Assembly: GCA_019155205.2 (NCBI GenBank)
Contig: JAHNZQ020000308.1
Location: 3,003,910 to 3,067,909, forward strand
DNA length: 64,000 nt
DNA from: Gracilaria vermiculophylla
Taxonomy: Eukaryota > Rhodophyta > Florideophyceae > Gracilariales > Gracilariaceae
Direction: 5' to 3'
The notes beneath the pieces were generated by a model, which saw only the letters and a program-made list of their open reading frames with translations, was not told the DNA's origin and did no database searches. Made by a program: the position numbers and the translations under genes. Positions 1 to 9,447 of this stretch are shown piece by piece. Positions within the stretch are counted from its first letter, which is position 1. Every line of letters starts with the position of its first letter.

Positions 1-831
1 AGTTCTGCGAGGATCTGTGGACGATGCCATAGTTTACGAATGTTGTTGACGACTCTGATTGATGTAACAGTCACAATTCACCCTTTGTTGTTGTGGACAC
101 AGTTCAGCCCTGCCGGCGTCGACAACATGATAAGGATATCAGAACAAAAAAAAATTGGGAAAAGTTTTAATGTTTTCACCTAACTACAAAGTAATTAAAA
201 TTGACCTCATATGAGGTCATTTGACCTCATATGAGGTCGCTGGTCACATAGACACTAGTGTACGAACAAAGAATTGAAGCTGACGCCAAAGACGATTGTA
301 CTTCATACGTGGTTCGAGAATCTATGTTCAACTCTTTTAACGCAGATGAGAGTGGTGAGCTAGAGCATTTTGCGAACACAAAGTCTTTGCCGCAGAGACA
401 GTCGGATGAGAATATTATGAACATGCCCGCTGTCCAGCATCATATAAAGCACTGCCTACGTGGCAGTGCGTATAACTTTCTACAAGATGTGCAATTGATT
501 ACATTCGGAAATAATTTTGCTTTGGACGACCTGCCGAACCAGATGGGAATCTATAAACCTGAAAATGATTCTTCGACGCGCAGTAATAGAGGCTGACCTT
601 TTTGAAAAGCAACAAGGGCTCTTTTTTTGGAAAGCAACACACGTACACCGTTCAGAGTTGCAGGCATTTATATTTCTTTCATTTTACATGGTACTCCACG
701 AGACAACAAATGTTTTTGAAGCTCATAAATCTACGAGCAGAAGTCGAATTCTATTTCAAATCGTTTGCTCTTGTGTTGTGAAGTAAAAAAACTCATTATC
801 TTCGATACATTTAGAATCGTTTAAATGCCCA
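1..831. other. Sparse AT-rich region, no recognised gene
   Basis: No recognisable gene. An open frame on the plus strand at about 261-596 encodes roughly 110 residues with no family I know and no ATG at its upstream end, so it may be an exon or chance. The notable structure is a pair of tandem perfect palindromes at 203-238, listed separately. Confidence 0.4.
201..240. repeat. Two tandem 16-18 bp perfect palindromes, 20 bp period
   Basis: GACCTCATATGAGGTC occurs twice, at 203-218 and 223-238, each its own reverse complement. The first extends to TGACCT-CATATG-AGGTCA (202-219). The spacing of 20 bp is close to two helical turns and each copy is centred on the E-box-like CATATG. It resembles a tandem operator for a dimeric DNA-binding protein, but no adjacent gene can be assigned with confidence. 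Confidence 0.75.
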
Positions 832-1200
832 TCACGATAATGTGATTACACCAACCGCAATGAGTATCCCAAGAACTGTGCCAACTTGCAAAATGTTTCC
901 AAGCAGACTTCCGAAAATGTAGTACAATTTTCGCTTACTTGTGTGCCTGATGCAGTTTAACACAAAGGCGAGAAGAAACCCTACTATGTTGAACAGAAAA
1001 CCAAGCAAGACACCGGCAAGGAAGAATAGCCATATTTTTTCTTCCGGCTTTTCCTCGCAAGAAGATGAATAATTAGATTCTATAGGATCGGGATAGAAAA
1101 TGGCTGCTTCAGACGCATTCATTTTGCAGGCATCGCAGTCGTATTCCATATTGTTCACATAAAAATTCTTAGAATTTGGGTCAGCTTTGATTTGCGGCAT
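832..1200 (-). CDS. Small two-helix membrane protein (paralogue A)
   Basis: This is a 122-residue protein starting at an ATG (1198-1200). The N-terminal half is polar and acidic with three cysteines. Two hydrophobic helices follow (about 56-83 and 91-118), separated by a short basic loop (RHTSKRK), ending almost at the second helix. I recognise no domain family. The layout (Phe-Phe then Gly-x-x-Leu-Gly in helix 1, a charged loop, then helix 2 at the C-terminus) is shared with the minus-strand genes at 1998-2483 and 4572-4847, which suggests a local duplicated family. Function is unknown and an intron upstream cannot be excluded. Confidence 0.55.
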   Translation of the reverse strand: MPQIKADPNSKNFYVNNMEYDCDACKMNASEAAIFYPDPIESNYSSSCEEKPEEKIWLFFLAGVLLGFLFNIVGFLLAFVLNCIRHTSKRKLYYIFGSLLGNILQVGTVLGILIAVGVITLS

Positions 1201-1997
1201 GCATATTTCTCGAGCTAGAACTCCTAAAGCGAGGCAACACTTGCAAGCAGAGCACCAGAAGGCGGACTGGTGAAGACGAGACAGAAATGTTTTGTGCCTA
1301 TATATGGACGTTTAGTTTATGAACACAAGGAAAATGATGATATGAAGCCAGCCCTGATTTGCAACGAGACAGATCTCGAGACCTAGTGTAATTAAGAAGT
1401 CATTGATGTTGTTGTCCACTAAGTTCTGTACAGCCCAGTTTATTTCTGACAAGATGTAATGAAGATCAGACACCCTTGCAGAACCTCTGCTTAGCGGCAA
1501 AATTCCTCACCACTCTTGCTAAGGGTATTACGAGTTGGTCCTGCAAACAGGGTTTTGCACCATCGATTTTAACATAATCAAATTCCGAGACCGTCGTCTA
1601 AAAATGCACTTCTACAAAACAACTGCAATTCCGTATGAAAGCAATGCAAGAAACTTGTGACTGGCCTGTGCCACAAACGATAACTTTTAAGGTTTCGCGC
1701 TGAGTGCTTCAAATGCTTACAATCTTTTCCATCTCACATATTTATGTGTTTGTCAGCATGATGAAGTGGAACCAGGTATCCTCCACTTCAAAGAAAACGG
1801 AGCATTCCAATCTTCTTGCTGTAGAAGATAGCTTTTCGAATTCTATACAACAAAAAAATGTCAAAGGACAGTCGTTGAAACACATGGCGCAAACTGTATG
1901 ATACGTGAGCTTATGGCATGACCTGTGAGTATAACTTGCACGGATCGCACCTGCGTCTGATTGTAGACAAACTGTAACAAAGTTATATAATATGGAG
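1201..1997. other. Intergenic, no gene recognised
   Basis: Only short open frames without ATG starts or recognisable motifs are present. A minus-strand frame at 1312-1500 ends in a hydrophobic stretch and could be a decayed relative of the flanking two-helix genes, but this is not demonstrable here. Confidence 0.4.
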
Positions 1998-2483
1998 TTA
2001 GTACTCAGTTCTGAAATTGTGGGTCACAAATATGACCCACACAAACACTGGAATAAGGATACATAGTAACTGAATAATACTAGCAAAACAAACACCTGCG
2101 ACAAACGTCTTCTTCCGCTTTCCAACAACACCCACCCTTTCCCCGAAGAATAAGAGAATCAGAGCAAAGAAACTGATAAAAAGGCCAAGAACAAAACCAA
2201 TCATGAAGAACGTGCATCCGTTCGCGTTTTCCTCATTAGAATCAAACATAGAGGCCGGAGACTCCATATCCGCCTCTGGATTCGAGCTGTATGTGGGTCC
2301 ATATGGATGTGGCGGTGAAGGGCTGGGATATGCTGATGGAGGCGGTGGCGGCTGAGGGTGGTAGGCGTAGTTCTGTGGTCGATATGTTTCCGGCGGCTTT
2401 GTGGGATACGGATACAAACTGGGATTGGTTTGTTGTGCACTCTCTTCCGATGGCAGAGAAGGTGCCGAGGTTTTGTATCCCAT
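1998..2483 (-). CDS. Pro/Tyr-rich two-helix membrane protein (paralogue B)
   Basis: This 161-residue protein starts at ATG 2481-2483. Residues 1-85 are very rich in proline and tyrosine with repeated Tyr-Pro steps (for example YPYP, PPPPPSAYP), as in cytosolic tails that bind WW, SH3 or calcium-sensor proteins. Residues 86-161 hold two hydrophobic helices around a basic loop (VGKRKK). The helix-loop-helix part aligns by eye with paralogues A and C on the same strand (Phe-Phe-x-x-Gly-x-x-Leu-Gly, then a charged loop, then helix 2). No known family is recognised. A role in membrane organisation or trafficking is only a guess. Confidence 0.6.
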   Translation of the reverse strand: MGYKTSAPSLPSEESAQQTNPSLYPYPTKPPETYRPQNYAYHPQPPPPPSAYPSPSPPHPYGPTYSSNPEADMESPASMFDSNEENANGCTFFMIGFVLGLFISFFALILLFFGERVGVVGKRKKTFVAGVCFASIIQLLCILIPVFVWVIFVTHNFRTEY

Positions 2484-4571
2484 TCGGTTGTGAAACTCAA
2501 CGCTGCCTGAGGAGTGCGACTTACAAGAACAAGAAGCGTGAGAAGGTTGATATATGAAAGGCGGATCGGAGTGATACAGCTTTTAAGAGCATCGTTAGGG
2601 TGCATACAGCAAGGTGTTTCGGAAGGGGATGCTGGAATAAAGGTCGTTTGTAATCTAAATGGCTTGCATGTAATCAGAACGCTGCCATCTACATTATGTA
2701 TGTACATGTCAGCACATGCGGGAATACTTGGCACTAACTATTGGACGATCTATTTGACTTGACATTGCTTGCAACTCGTGTGAATTGTCATTGCTGGACG
2801 CGAGGATGTTTGCCTCCCCAGGTTCCACAATCCCTTGTCAGCTTCAAAAATCTCTGGCACTGGGACCAACGGGCGCTCCCGCCTAAAATTTCTTAACCAC
2901 CTGTAGTACGATGTGATTATCTTTCTGGAAGGGCAGATATTATGGAATTACTTTCTCGCCGCAGCCCGAAAAACAACGGAACAAAATGAAATGTGGATGA
3001 TGGTGAAACGTCCATCTGTCGACCTACAATTCTCATTTCAATAGACGCACAGTTCAATGTCTCCAGAATATTCAAACGGATGTTTGAGTTCTTCTGGTCA
3101 GCTAGTTCAAACCCCCGCAATCAAAATTAATCGAGATTTTCGGTTTGCAGGTTGAAGACTATTTATGGTGTCGATGACCCTTAGATCTTTTAGACAAGTA
3201 CTAGGTGTCTACAATTTTTGTGGGCTTTTGTGCAATAATATAAACTGAATTAAATCTACTATGCAAGAAGCATCATTTACCTGACAACAAAAAAGATACG
3301 CAAATACTCAAAATAATGCAGATATCCATAATTTGTGCAGAAAGATCAACTTCCTGCACAAGACCTCATATATTGTGCAGGTGCATTGTTCCTTCATCAG
3401 AGCGAATTTGACGAAAAGTAGACTTCAGACGCCTTTGCATAAGCTCTTTTAGACGGCTTAAGGAATCAGCTCCAAGAGTATTGAGACATTTCTCTGCCTG
3501 TTTTTGGAGTACGCGCACCCATTACCTGCAATCTGGAGGTTTTTAGGCGCTTTAACGAGGCTAAAAATGCTTTTAGTTACCATGAAGATCGTGATAGTTC
3601 ACAAATACTGGCTTATAACGTAGAAACGTAGGCGTTGCTCTGAAAATACGCATTTTGCATTGATACCAGCTGCTGGTAATACTATTCTACACTGAGTGGG
3701 TTACCGGTGATAGAGCAATACAGTGCTAGCTATATTATTTTACTAATATCTGCACAATTACAACAATGTTGGAGAAACACAGATGTTTTTTTTCTGCAGG
3801 AAGCTACATTTTGCGTTATTCGTACGTTTTTGTTTGAAAGATCTATTGGGATATGGTGGTACAGTGCCCCGAAATCATTTAAGGGTTACCACAACAGAAT
3901 GGGGAGAAACATGGGGCATGGAAAGGCAAAAAAGCAACATGCAATGGCTTGAATGACGGTTGAGGAATTAAAGGCTCACATGACCGTCTTCAACGTCTAA
4001 GAGCCATTGATTTCCATTAAAAAAATCATTTTCGTAAGCTTAATTGCCAATTCAAGCTTAAATTAGATACGACTAAATATTTGAGACGGACGACACAAGT
4101 ATTCAAGGCTTGCGTGTGTGTTTTCCACAAGTTTTTATGGTCTAGGTTGTCAAGCTTTTCTTCGAAACACTGTTTGAATTGTACTGTCGCACGTCTCTCT
4201 TTTTCTTGTGAAACCTGTGCTTTACTTTCTAGCGCTACAGCGGTGAACCTCAGATATTTTTTCGTTGCTTCAGGAAGGTCAGAACCCTCTGTGGTACTTC
4301 TTTCATCAAATTCTTGACTGAATTGCTCCTGTTTGCTTGTTGCTTGCGCAAGATGTGGCGACAACGCGCCTTGTTTGTCACCAACGCATCGTTACATGAC
4401 GACAATCCTTATTCATGGCTAGCGTGCACTTGCAACGGAGGACTTTTTGAATCATGTAGTTAGCAAAAAGAAGCAGTGATGGTGAGTATCGATAAAACCA
4501 ATACGCAGGTGTTTCTACGGCCCATCTTGCAGCTCTTCAGACGGTGTCGCTCATCTGATGGCACCAAAGCA
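2484..4571. other. Intergenic, no gene recognised
   Basis: This is about 2 kb of AT-rich sequence. A minus-strand open frame at 4026-4362 encodes about 110 residues rich in Glu, Gln and Lys that could form a coiled coil, but it lacks an ATG and recognisable motifs. Plus-strand frames in the same place show no better support. The words GACCTCATAT recur near 3363, echoing the palindromes at 203. Confidence 0.4.
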
Positions 4572-4847
4572 TTATGATGAAACAATAGTCCAAATAATGT
4601 AATACTTTGTCAAACAGCCCAAAACGAAACAGAACACCTTCGAAAGATCCAGGCTATCCCTCAGACGTTCAAAGCACAGAAGCATGAGAAATATAATCGA
4701 TGAAATCACAGGTGCAAATAGACCAAATGCAAAAGAAAGCAGATGATATAGGCCAAGCTGTTTCAAGGCCTGTAGCGCTCCGGGCCATATCATCATTGCA
4801 GTTTGCTTCAAGTCTTGAATGACAGGCTGATGTTGCGCGGCCTCCAT
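4572..4847 (-). CDS. Small two-helix membrane protein (paralogue C)
   Basis: This 91-residue protein starts at ATG 4845-4847. A short polar N-terminus (about 25 residues) is followed by hydrophobic helix 1 (about 35-58), a charged loop (ERLRDS), and helix 2 ending four residues before the stop. It matches paralogues A and B in strand, helix spacing and the placement of a Gly-containing helix 1 before a charged loop. It lacks the long polar N-terminal domain of the others, so it may be a shortened copy or may have an unrecognised upstream exon. No function can be assigned. Confidence 0.45.
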   Translation of the reverse strand: MEAAQHQPVIQDLKQTAMMIWPGALQALKQLGLYHLLSFAFGLFAPVISSIIFLMLLCFERLRDSLDLSKVFCFVLGCLTKYYIIWTIVSS

Positions 4848-6328
4848 GGCATCTCGTCGAAAGCAAGATAGGTTTCCACCGACCTTTGCAAAGTGGTATT
4901 ATAGTGAGGAAACGTGGAGCAACATCGCTCAGGTTCGCTTTTATGTCGTCGCAAGAACGTGTCAGACGTCTTTATTCCAGAAAAATTCTGCTCATGTTCT
5001 TTTATGATACCGTAGCAGAGAAAACTTTGCCATATGTTATTAGGACAAATCACACAGAAAACAACGGTTGACAAGTTTTTTCTCTGAATTTCTTTGTCCA
5101 CCATCGATGAGTAAATGCTAGGCAACATGACCAGTGTTCCCAAATCAGGAGAATCCCGATGTTTGAAGCTGAGATGTGCCCTACTTATTGATCAACGTGT
5201 GTCGGATTGTTGTCTGCCGACAAAGTATTAATGGAAAGGAAGTGTCTCTTTTCAGGGAAGATTTACAAAAATCTTTCGTAACATGCCGTTCCAAGACCGA
5301 AAGGAATGCAGAGGGAATTGAAATGAGAAATAACTATACACAATGATTGCAAAGGAATACTTCTGCAGTGGGAAAGCTTTTTGTCAATCAAATATATCTT
5401 CTCTTTCTGTTTCTTATACAGGGTCATTTTCACACTTCGACCTGGGCAATAATGCACATCATTTCCACAGGTGGAAAGCGGCTGCAGCGACTCATAAAAT
5501 TTCTTGGAGAAAAGAACAAATTTACCATTGCAATACTCAGAATATCGCGCAAAACGATCGGTTTTACTATGAGAAAATGAGTTTGGCCGTGCTTCAGCGG
5601 AACTGGTACACATTCAAGGAAGTTTGTCACTTTCACGCATGCTGATGCTTTGACATGCGTAGAGATGATCTTGTCAAACGCAGCAAGAATGGCGGAGAAA
5701 GTCAGTTTTCAGGATTTCTTCCGATGTGGTGCGTGAAGATTCTTTCCTTTTTTTTTTCGGAGCTGCAATGCACGAGTGTTTGACTGTACAGTGCTTTACA
5801 TGCACCAGCGCAAGTCTTTCATTCACTTGTCGTCGCGTAGAGGATGAACGCAGTACTGAGCCCGTTTGCCCATTGTTGACGATTTATAAGCGACAATTCT
5901 GCTTTTTTGTGAACGAACGCGCACAGAGCAATGCTGTGTTTCGCCGGATCTTCCATCCAGCCTAATCCAGTAGGCAATAAATCGACTAAGCCTTTCTTGA
6001 AAACTTAAACATTTTTGACTCGCGGGTCTGTTCTTCGACTTGGCGCTCCACGAAAATTTATACATTTTTGGCACTCGGGTCTGTTCATACATTTTTGACA
6101 CTCGGGGTGTTCTGGGTGGCTCACAATCAAATTCAAACTTTTGAAAACGAATTTCGTGTGTTATTGCTTTCGCTTGTTTTGCCGTCCACCTTCATCCTTG
6201 CATACGTCTGAGGTAGAAACATCTGAGCAATTCGTTTCCTTTACTATTCTTCCGAGGTCATCTGATACAAAACCAAAGCTGTCGACAGAAAACCCTTTTC
6301 ATCTTGCGAATTTTCAGAAGTACAAGTA
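4848..6328. other. Intergenic, upstream of the KNL1-like gene
   Basis: There is no supported gene. Short overlapping open frames on both strands have no motifs. Three imperfect 24-25 bp direct repeats lie at 6009-6112, about 220-320 bp upstream of the start codon of the next gene (listed separately). Confidence 0.4.
6009..6112. repeat. Three imperfect 24-25 bp direct repeats
   Basis: Copies begin ACATTTTTG and end with a GGGTCTGTTC-like word at 6009-6033, 6062-6086 and 6089-6112. The first is separated from the second by 28 bp and the last two are nearly adjacent. They sit in the likely promoter region of the KNL1-like gene and may be binding sites or a minor tandem duplication. Confidence 0.6.
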
Positions 6329-9202
6329 ATGGCTACCACACCGATATCAAAAGATAGACCACCCCTTATCCCTGTTCAAGATAACCTCCGAACCAACCAG
6401 TCTCCTTTGTATTCGAAGACGGACAATGCCTTTTTAGTCGATTCTACTCCGATGAAGCGCGGTCGAGAGGAGCTCCAATATCGACCTACCGCCAAACCAT
6501 TACCCAGAAACGCAGGATGCAATTATGAGACGTCAACAGCTCATGACGACCGCGATGAGCAAGGACATTCACAGAGAAAGAAAGCTAAAGGGGTGAATTC
6601 GAAAAAGCGAGTTTCATTCGGTGGCAACTCTGTCAAGATCATTACTGAGCACGGCGATGGACGAAGTACGGTGTCCAAACCAGCGATTCAGCTCTCACCG
6701 AGAATTCCCGGCGTTGATCAATTACAGACTCCTCCACTATCGCATCGAAGTCCCATAATGTTGCCCGGTGTAAACGACGACAGTGACATGGATACACTCT
6801 CCCCAACACGAGCTCCATCACGAATTAGCGACTCTCCGTCCCGTCTTCCTTCGCCATCACCCTCGAGAAACTCTGCTCGATCCCCCTTACCGCAGCGTCT
6901 TTCAATGGCTGAACGTGCAGGAGATAGGCAATCGTTCGGGCTTTTCTACGACGAAGATGTAACTGTTGCGGGTCGTGGGATACGAATTGACAACACAGAG
7001 GAAGACACTACACAGCCACTTCCATCTCTAGGCCCATCCTTAATCGAGGGTGAGGAAGAAGAACCTGTTGACGGCGACATCACATATGCTCTTGGATACG
7101 GATATCATGACCTCATAAATCAGGCTCGATATGATGATGAGCAGCTTGCTATCACAAATCAAAAACAGACAAGCCCCAAAGGTTCAAGCATAGTTCCCGA
7201 GCAACGCAATCTTCTTCGCGACTATGCCATGACTGAAGGCTCAGGTCGTAGTTCTCGAAAACACACCTCAGTTGCTGCGGAATCCGACCGAAGCATTTCT
7301 GAACAGGAAACACAATCAAATGAAATGCAAAAGAATGCTTCTTCTGCGGATGAAAGAGCAGCGGCTGAAACCGAACCTGTCCAATACCTCGAAGGAGAGA
7401 AAAGTGGAGAAGATGACGAGCTGCAGAAACTATCGGAAAAGGAAGGAGACGATGCTGGGCTTTCAGAAGATTTGGTCCCTTCAGAGCGAACGCGCTCCGA
7501 TGAAGGACGAAGACGTAACGCATCTGTGAACGAAGGAGAGAATCATGCTGCCGAAGAAGTTGAGCCGTTGGCATCCACGGAACAATCGAAGCATGTATCA
7601 AAGCCGCGGGGAATTCTTAAGGAGCTAGCCGTTGAGTCTCCTGAACTTCCTCCAGCTCTCGTTGACGTTCCTCATGCTCCAAGCCGACCAGCAATGGCAG
7701 AATACGAAGAGCTTCTTGATTCTGAGATGCCCTCTGTTACTCCTTCAAACTCAGGTACGAAGGGCGAAACAACAAACCAAGAGGATTTTAGTCTTGATGA
7801 GCTCTTGCGTAGATTAGATGTTCGCTTCGATAATCCAACGCGGGCTGCGTACCGAGATGGTTCAATAGCACCTACTGACTCGATACCAGCAAAATTCGAC
7901 CCTTCATCTCCGGAGTTCGCGATATATGAGAGCGGAAAGGAGCAATATTATTTGCAGAGACTTCACATGGAAAAGCTAAGGCTCCAAAACGAAATATCCC
8001 TTGAACATGAATCGATCAAATCCCTGGAAGAGGAAATTCGAGTTATTCGCCCCCCCATGGTTCAAATGTTGACGGATTACAAAGACCTGTCGACGAAGCG
8101 AGGCACGGATTTCCAGTGTGTCGTAAGACGTTTGAGAAAGACATCTGCATTTCAAGCGAAAGAGAAGTGGGTTGAATCCCGAAGGGAATGGGAAGGCATC
8201 ATCTGCGAACAGCTAACGAAGTGCGCTGAGGTTCTTGAAAAAGATACTGCCTCATGTCAGTCACACTTAGCCCACGTTCATAGTTTATGTTCCAAATTAG
8301 GCGAAGCGGATCAATGCCAGGGTCCAGAAAAGTCCGCAGAGGATTCAGACAAAAGTCGACGAGTATTAATTCGGGACATGTCTTTCATCAAGGGTTTGAG
8401 AGAGTTTATTGCTACCCAAGAGTTGGAGAAAAGCGGCTTGCTGAAGAAGCTGGCAGTTATAGAACCAATGGAAATTAAGCTCTCAAATGAAAGAGATGAA
8501 TTGAAGCACATCGAAAGTGAACCTCATGCCTTGGAAGAACGAATTGCTGAGAAGCGAGAAGAGTTTTCGACGATCGCTAGCGTTACTGGAATACGAATAA
8601 CCGAAATTAGCGCCAACTTGATATCTCTTACACTTTGCGAGCTGGCTGACCTCAACTTCAGCCTTCATGAAGATCGGATAATCAACACCACATGCAAGCC
8701 CATCAAATTGTTTGAAAGAGGTGAAAAGGTGAGCTTTCAGATCCTTGTGGACGATGTGGTCAAAGTATTTGGAGCTGCAGCTTCTGTGAAGGGTATCAAA
8801 TTCGTTCGCGACATCCCCCCTATGCTTCGGAGATGCGCTTATATGCTTATGAAGCCCCAGTACTTCTTAGAAGAAGCTTGTAGATACTATATGAAGCATT
8901 TAGGATCCTTAATCTCGTCAGGTGTGGTCGAAATAGAAGGCATCCCACATATTCGAGTACATGCCTCAGGAATGTTTCATTCCATGAGCTTGCGTTCCCA
9001 TTTTGACATTGTTGTGTCCTGGACCGCGGCTCCAAGTGAAGACGGTGAGAATGTTCAGCAAGAAATGGTCGTTGAAGAGATTAAGAGAACTGTTGGACAG
9101 AGCCCTGACGATGATGCGATCAGAGCTGCTGTTCAGAAGGGTGTGAGGAATAATTTGTGCAGCATTTATGACTCGTTCCAAGCTGTACTAGATCTGTTGT
9201 GA
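6329..9202 (+). CDS. KNL1: KNL1/Spc105/Spc7-like outer kinetochore scaffold
   Basis: This single-exon 957-residue protein has the KNL1 layout. The disordered N-terminus carries a PP1-docking motif KKRVSF (about 92-97) and a single MELT-like MDTLSPT (about 154-160), with a GILK word near 428 reminiscent of the SILK PP1 motif. A Ser/Pro-rich and acidic middle follows. Near 495 is the signature entering the Spc7 domain (SLDELLRRLDVRF, compare the family's FLxxxGIxF). Predicted coiled coils cover about 535-760 and a C-terminal RWD-like globular part runs to the stop. In known systems KNL1 binds Mis12 and Ndc80 complexes at kinetochores and recruits Bub1/BubR1 and PP1 for the spindle checkpoint. 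The assignment rests on order of motifs rather than close identity. It has far fewer obvious MELT repeats than animal or yeast homologues. Confidence 0.75.
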   Translation: MATTPISKDRPPLIPVQDNLRTNQSPLYSKTDNAFLVDSTPMKRGREELQYRPTAKPLPRNAGCNYETSTAHDDRDEQGHSQRKKAKGVNSKKRVSFGGNSVKIITEHGDGRSTVSKPAIQLSPRIPGVDQLQTPPLSHRSPIMLPGVNDDSDMDTLSPTRAPSRISDSPSRLPSPSPSRNSARSPLPQRLSMAERAGDRQSFGLFYDEDVTVAGRGIRIDNTEEDTTQPLPSLGPSLIEGEEEEPVDGDITYALGYGYHDLINQARYDDEQLAITNQKQTSPKGSSIVPEQRNLLRDYAMTEGSGRSSRKHTSVAAESDRSISEQETQSNEMQKNASSADERAAAETEPVQYLEGEKSGEDDELQKLSEKEGDDAGLSEDLVPSERTRSDEGRRRNASVNEGENHAAEEVEPLASTEQSKHVSKPRGILKELAVESPELPPALVDVPHAPSRPAMAEYEELLDSEMPSVTPSNSGTKGETTNQEDFSLDELLRRLDVRFDNPTRAAYRDGSIAPTDSIPAKFDPSSPEFAIYESGKEQYYLQRLHMEKLRLQNEISLEHESIKSLEEEIRVIRPPMVQMLTDYKDLSTKRGTDFQCVVRRLRKTSAFQAKEKWVESRREWEGIICEQLTKCAEVLEKDTASCQSHLAHVHSLCSKLGEADQCQGPEKSAEDSDKSRRVLIRDMSFIKGLREFIATQELEKSGLLKKLAVIEPMEIKLSNERDELKHIESEPHALEERIAEKREEFSTIASVTGIRITEISANLISLTLCELADLNFSLHEDRIINTTCKPIKLFERGEKVSFQILVDDVVKVFGAAASVKGIKFVRDIPPMLRRCAYMLMKPQYFLEEACRYYMKHLGSLISSGVVEIEGIPHIRVHASGMFHSMSLRSHFDIVVSWTAAPSEDGENVQQEMVVEEIKRTVGQSPDDDAIRAAVQKGVRNNLCSIYDSFQAVLDLL

Positions 9203-9447
9203 GAAAAAGATCTTCCCAAGAACGGTGGGTTAAAACCGTGTCTGGGTTCCCTCGAAAGGGGCCATACTTTGAGGAAAATGGATGATTTGCTGTGACCAAG
9301 ATTCTCTCAGCAAGTAATTTTTATCTTGTTTGGTTTAAACGGTTACCTTTTTCTGGGATACACTGCCCAGCTTTTCATGGATGGGTCGAGATCAAAGATC
9401 ACGAACTCGTAAAGCACTAGCCTGACTTGATAGCACACCGGGACTTT

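Noticed and set aside
4026..4362. Coiled-coil protein on the minus strand
   Set aside because: It has no ATG, no family resemblance and is flanked by stops; it could be an exon but is not supportable alone.
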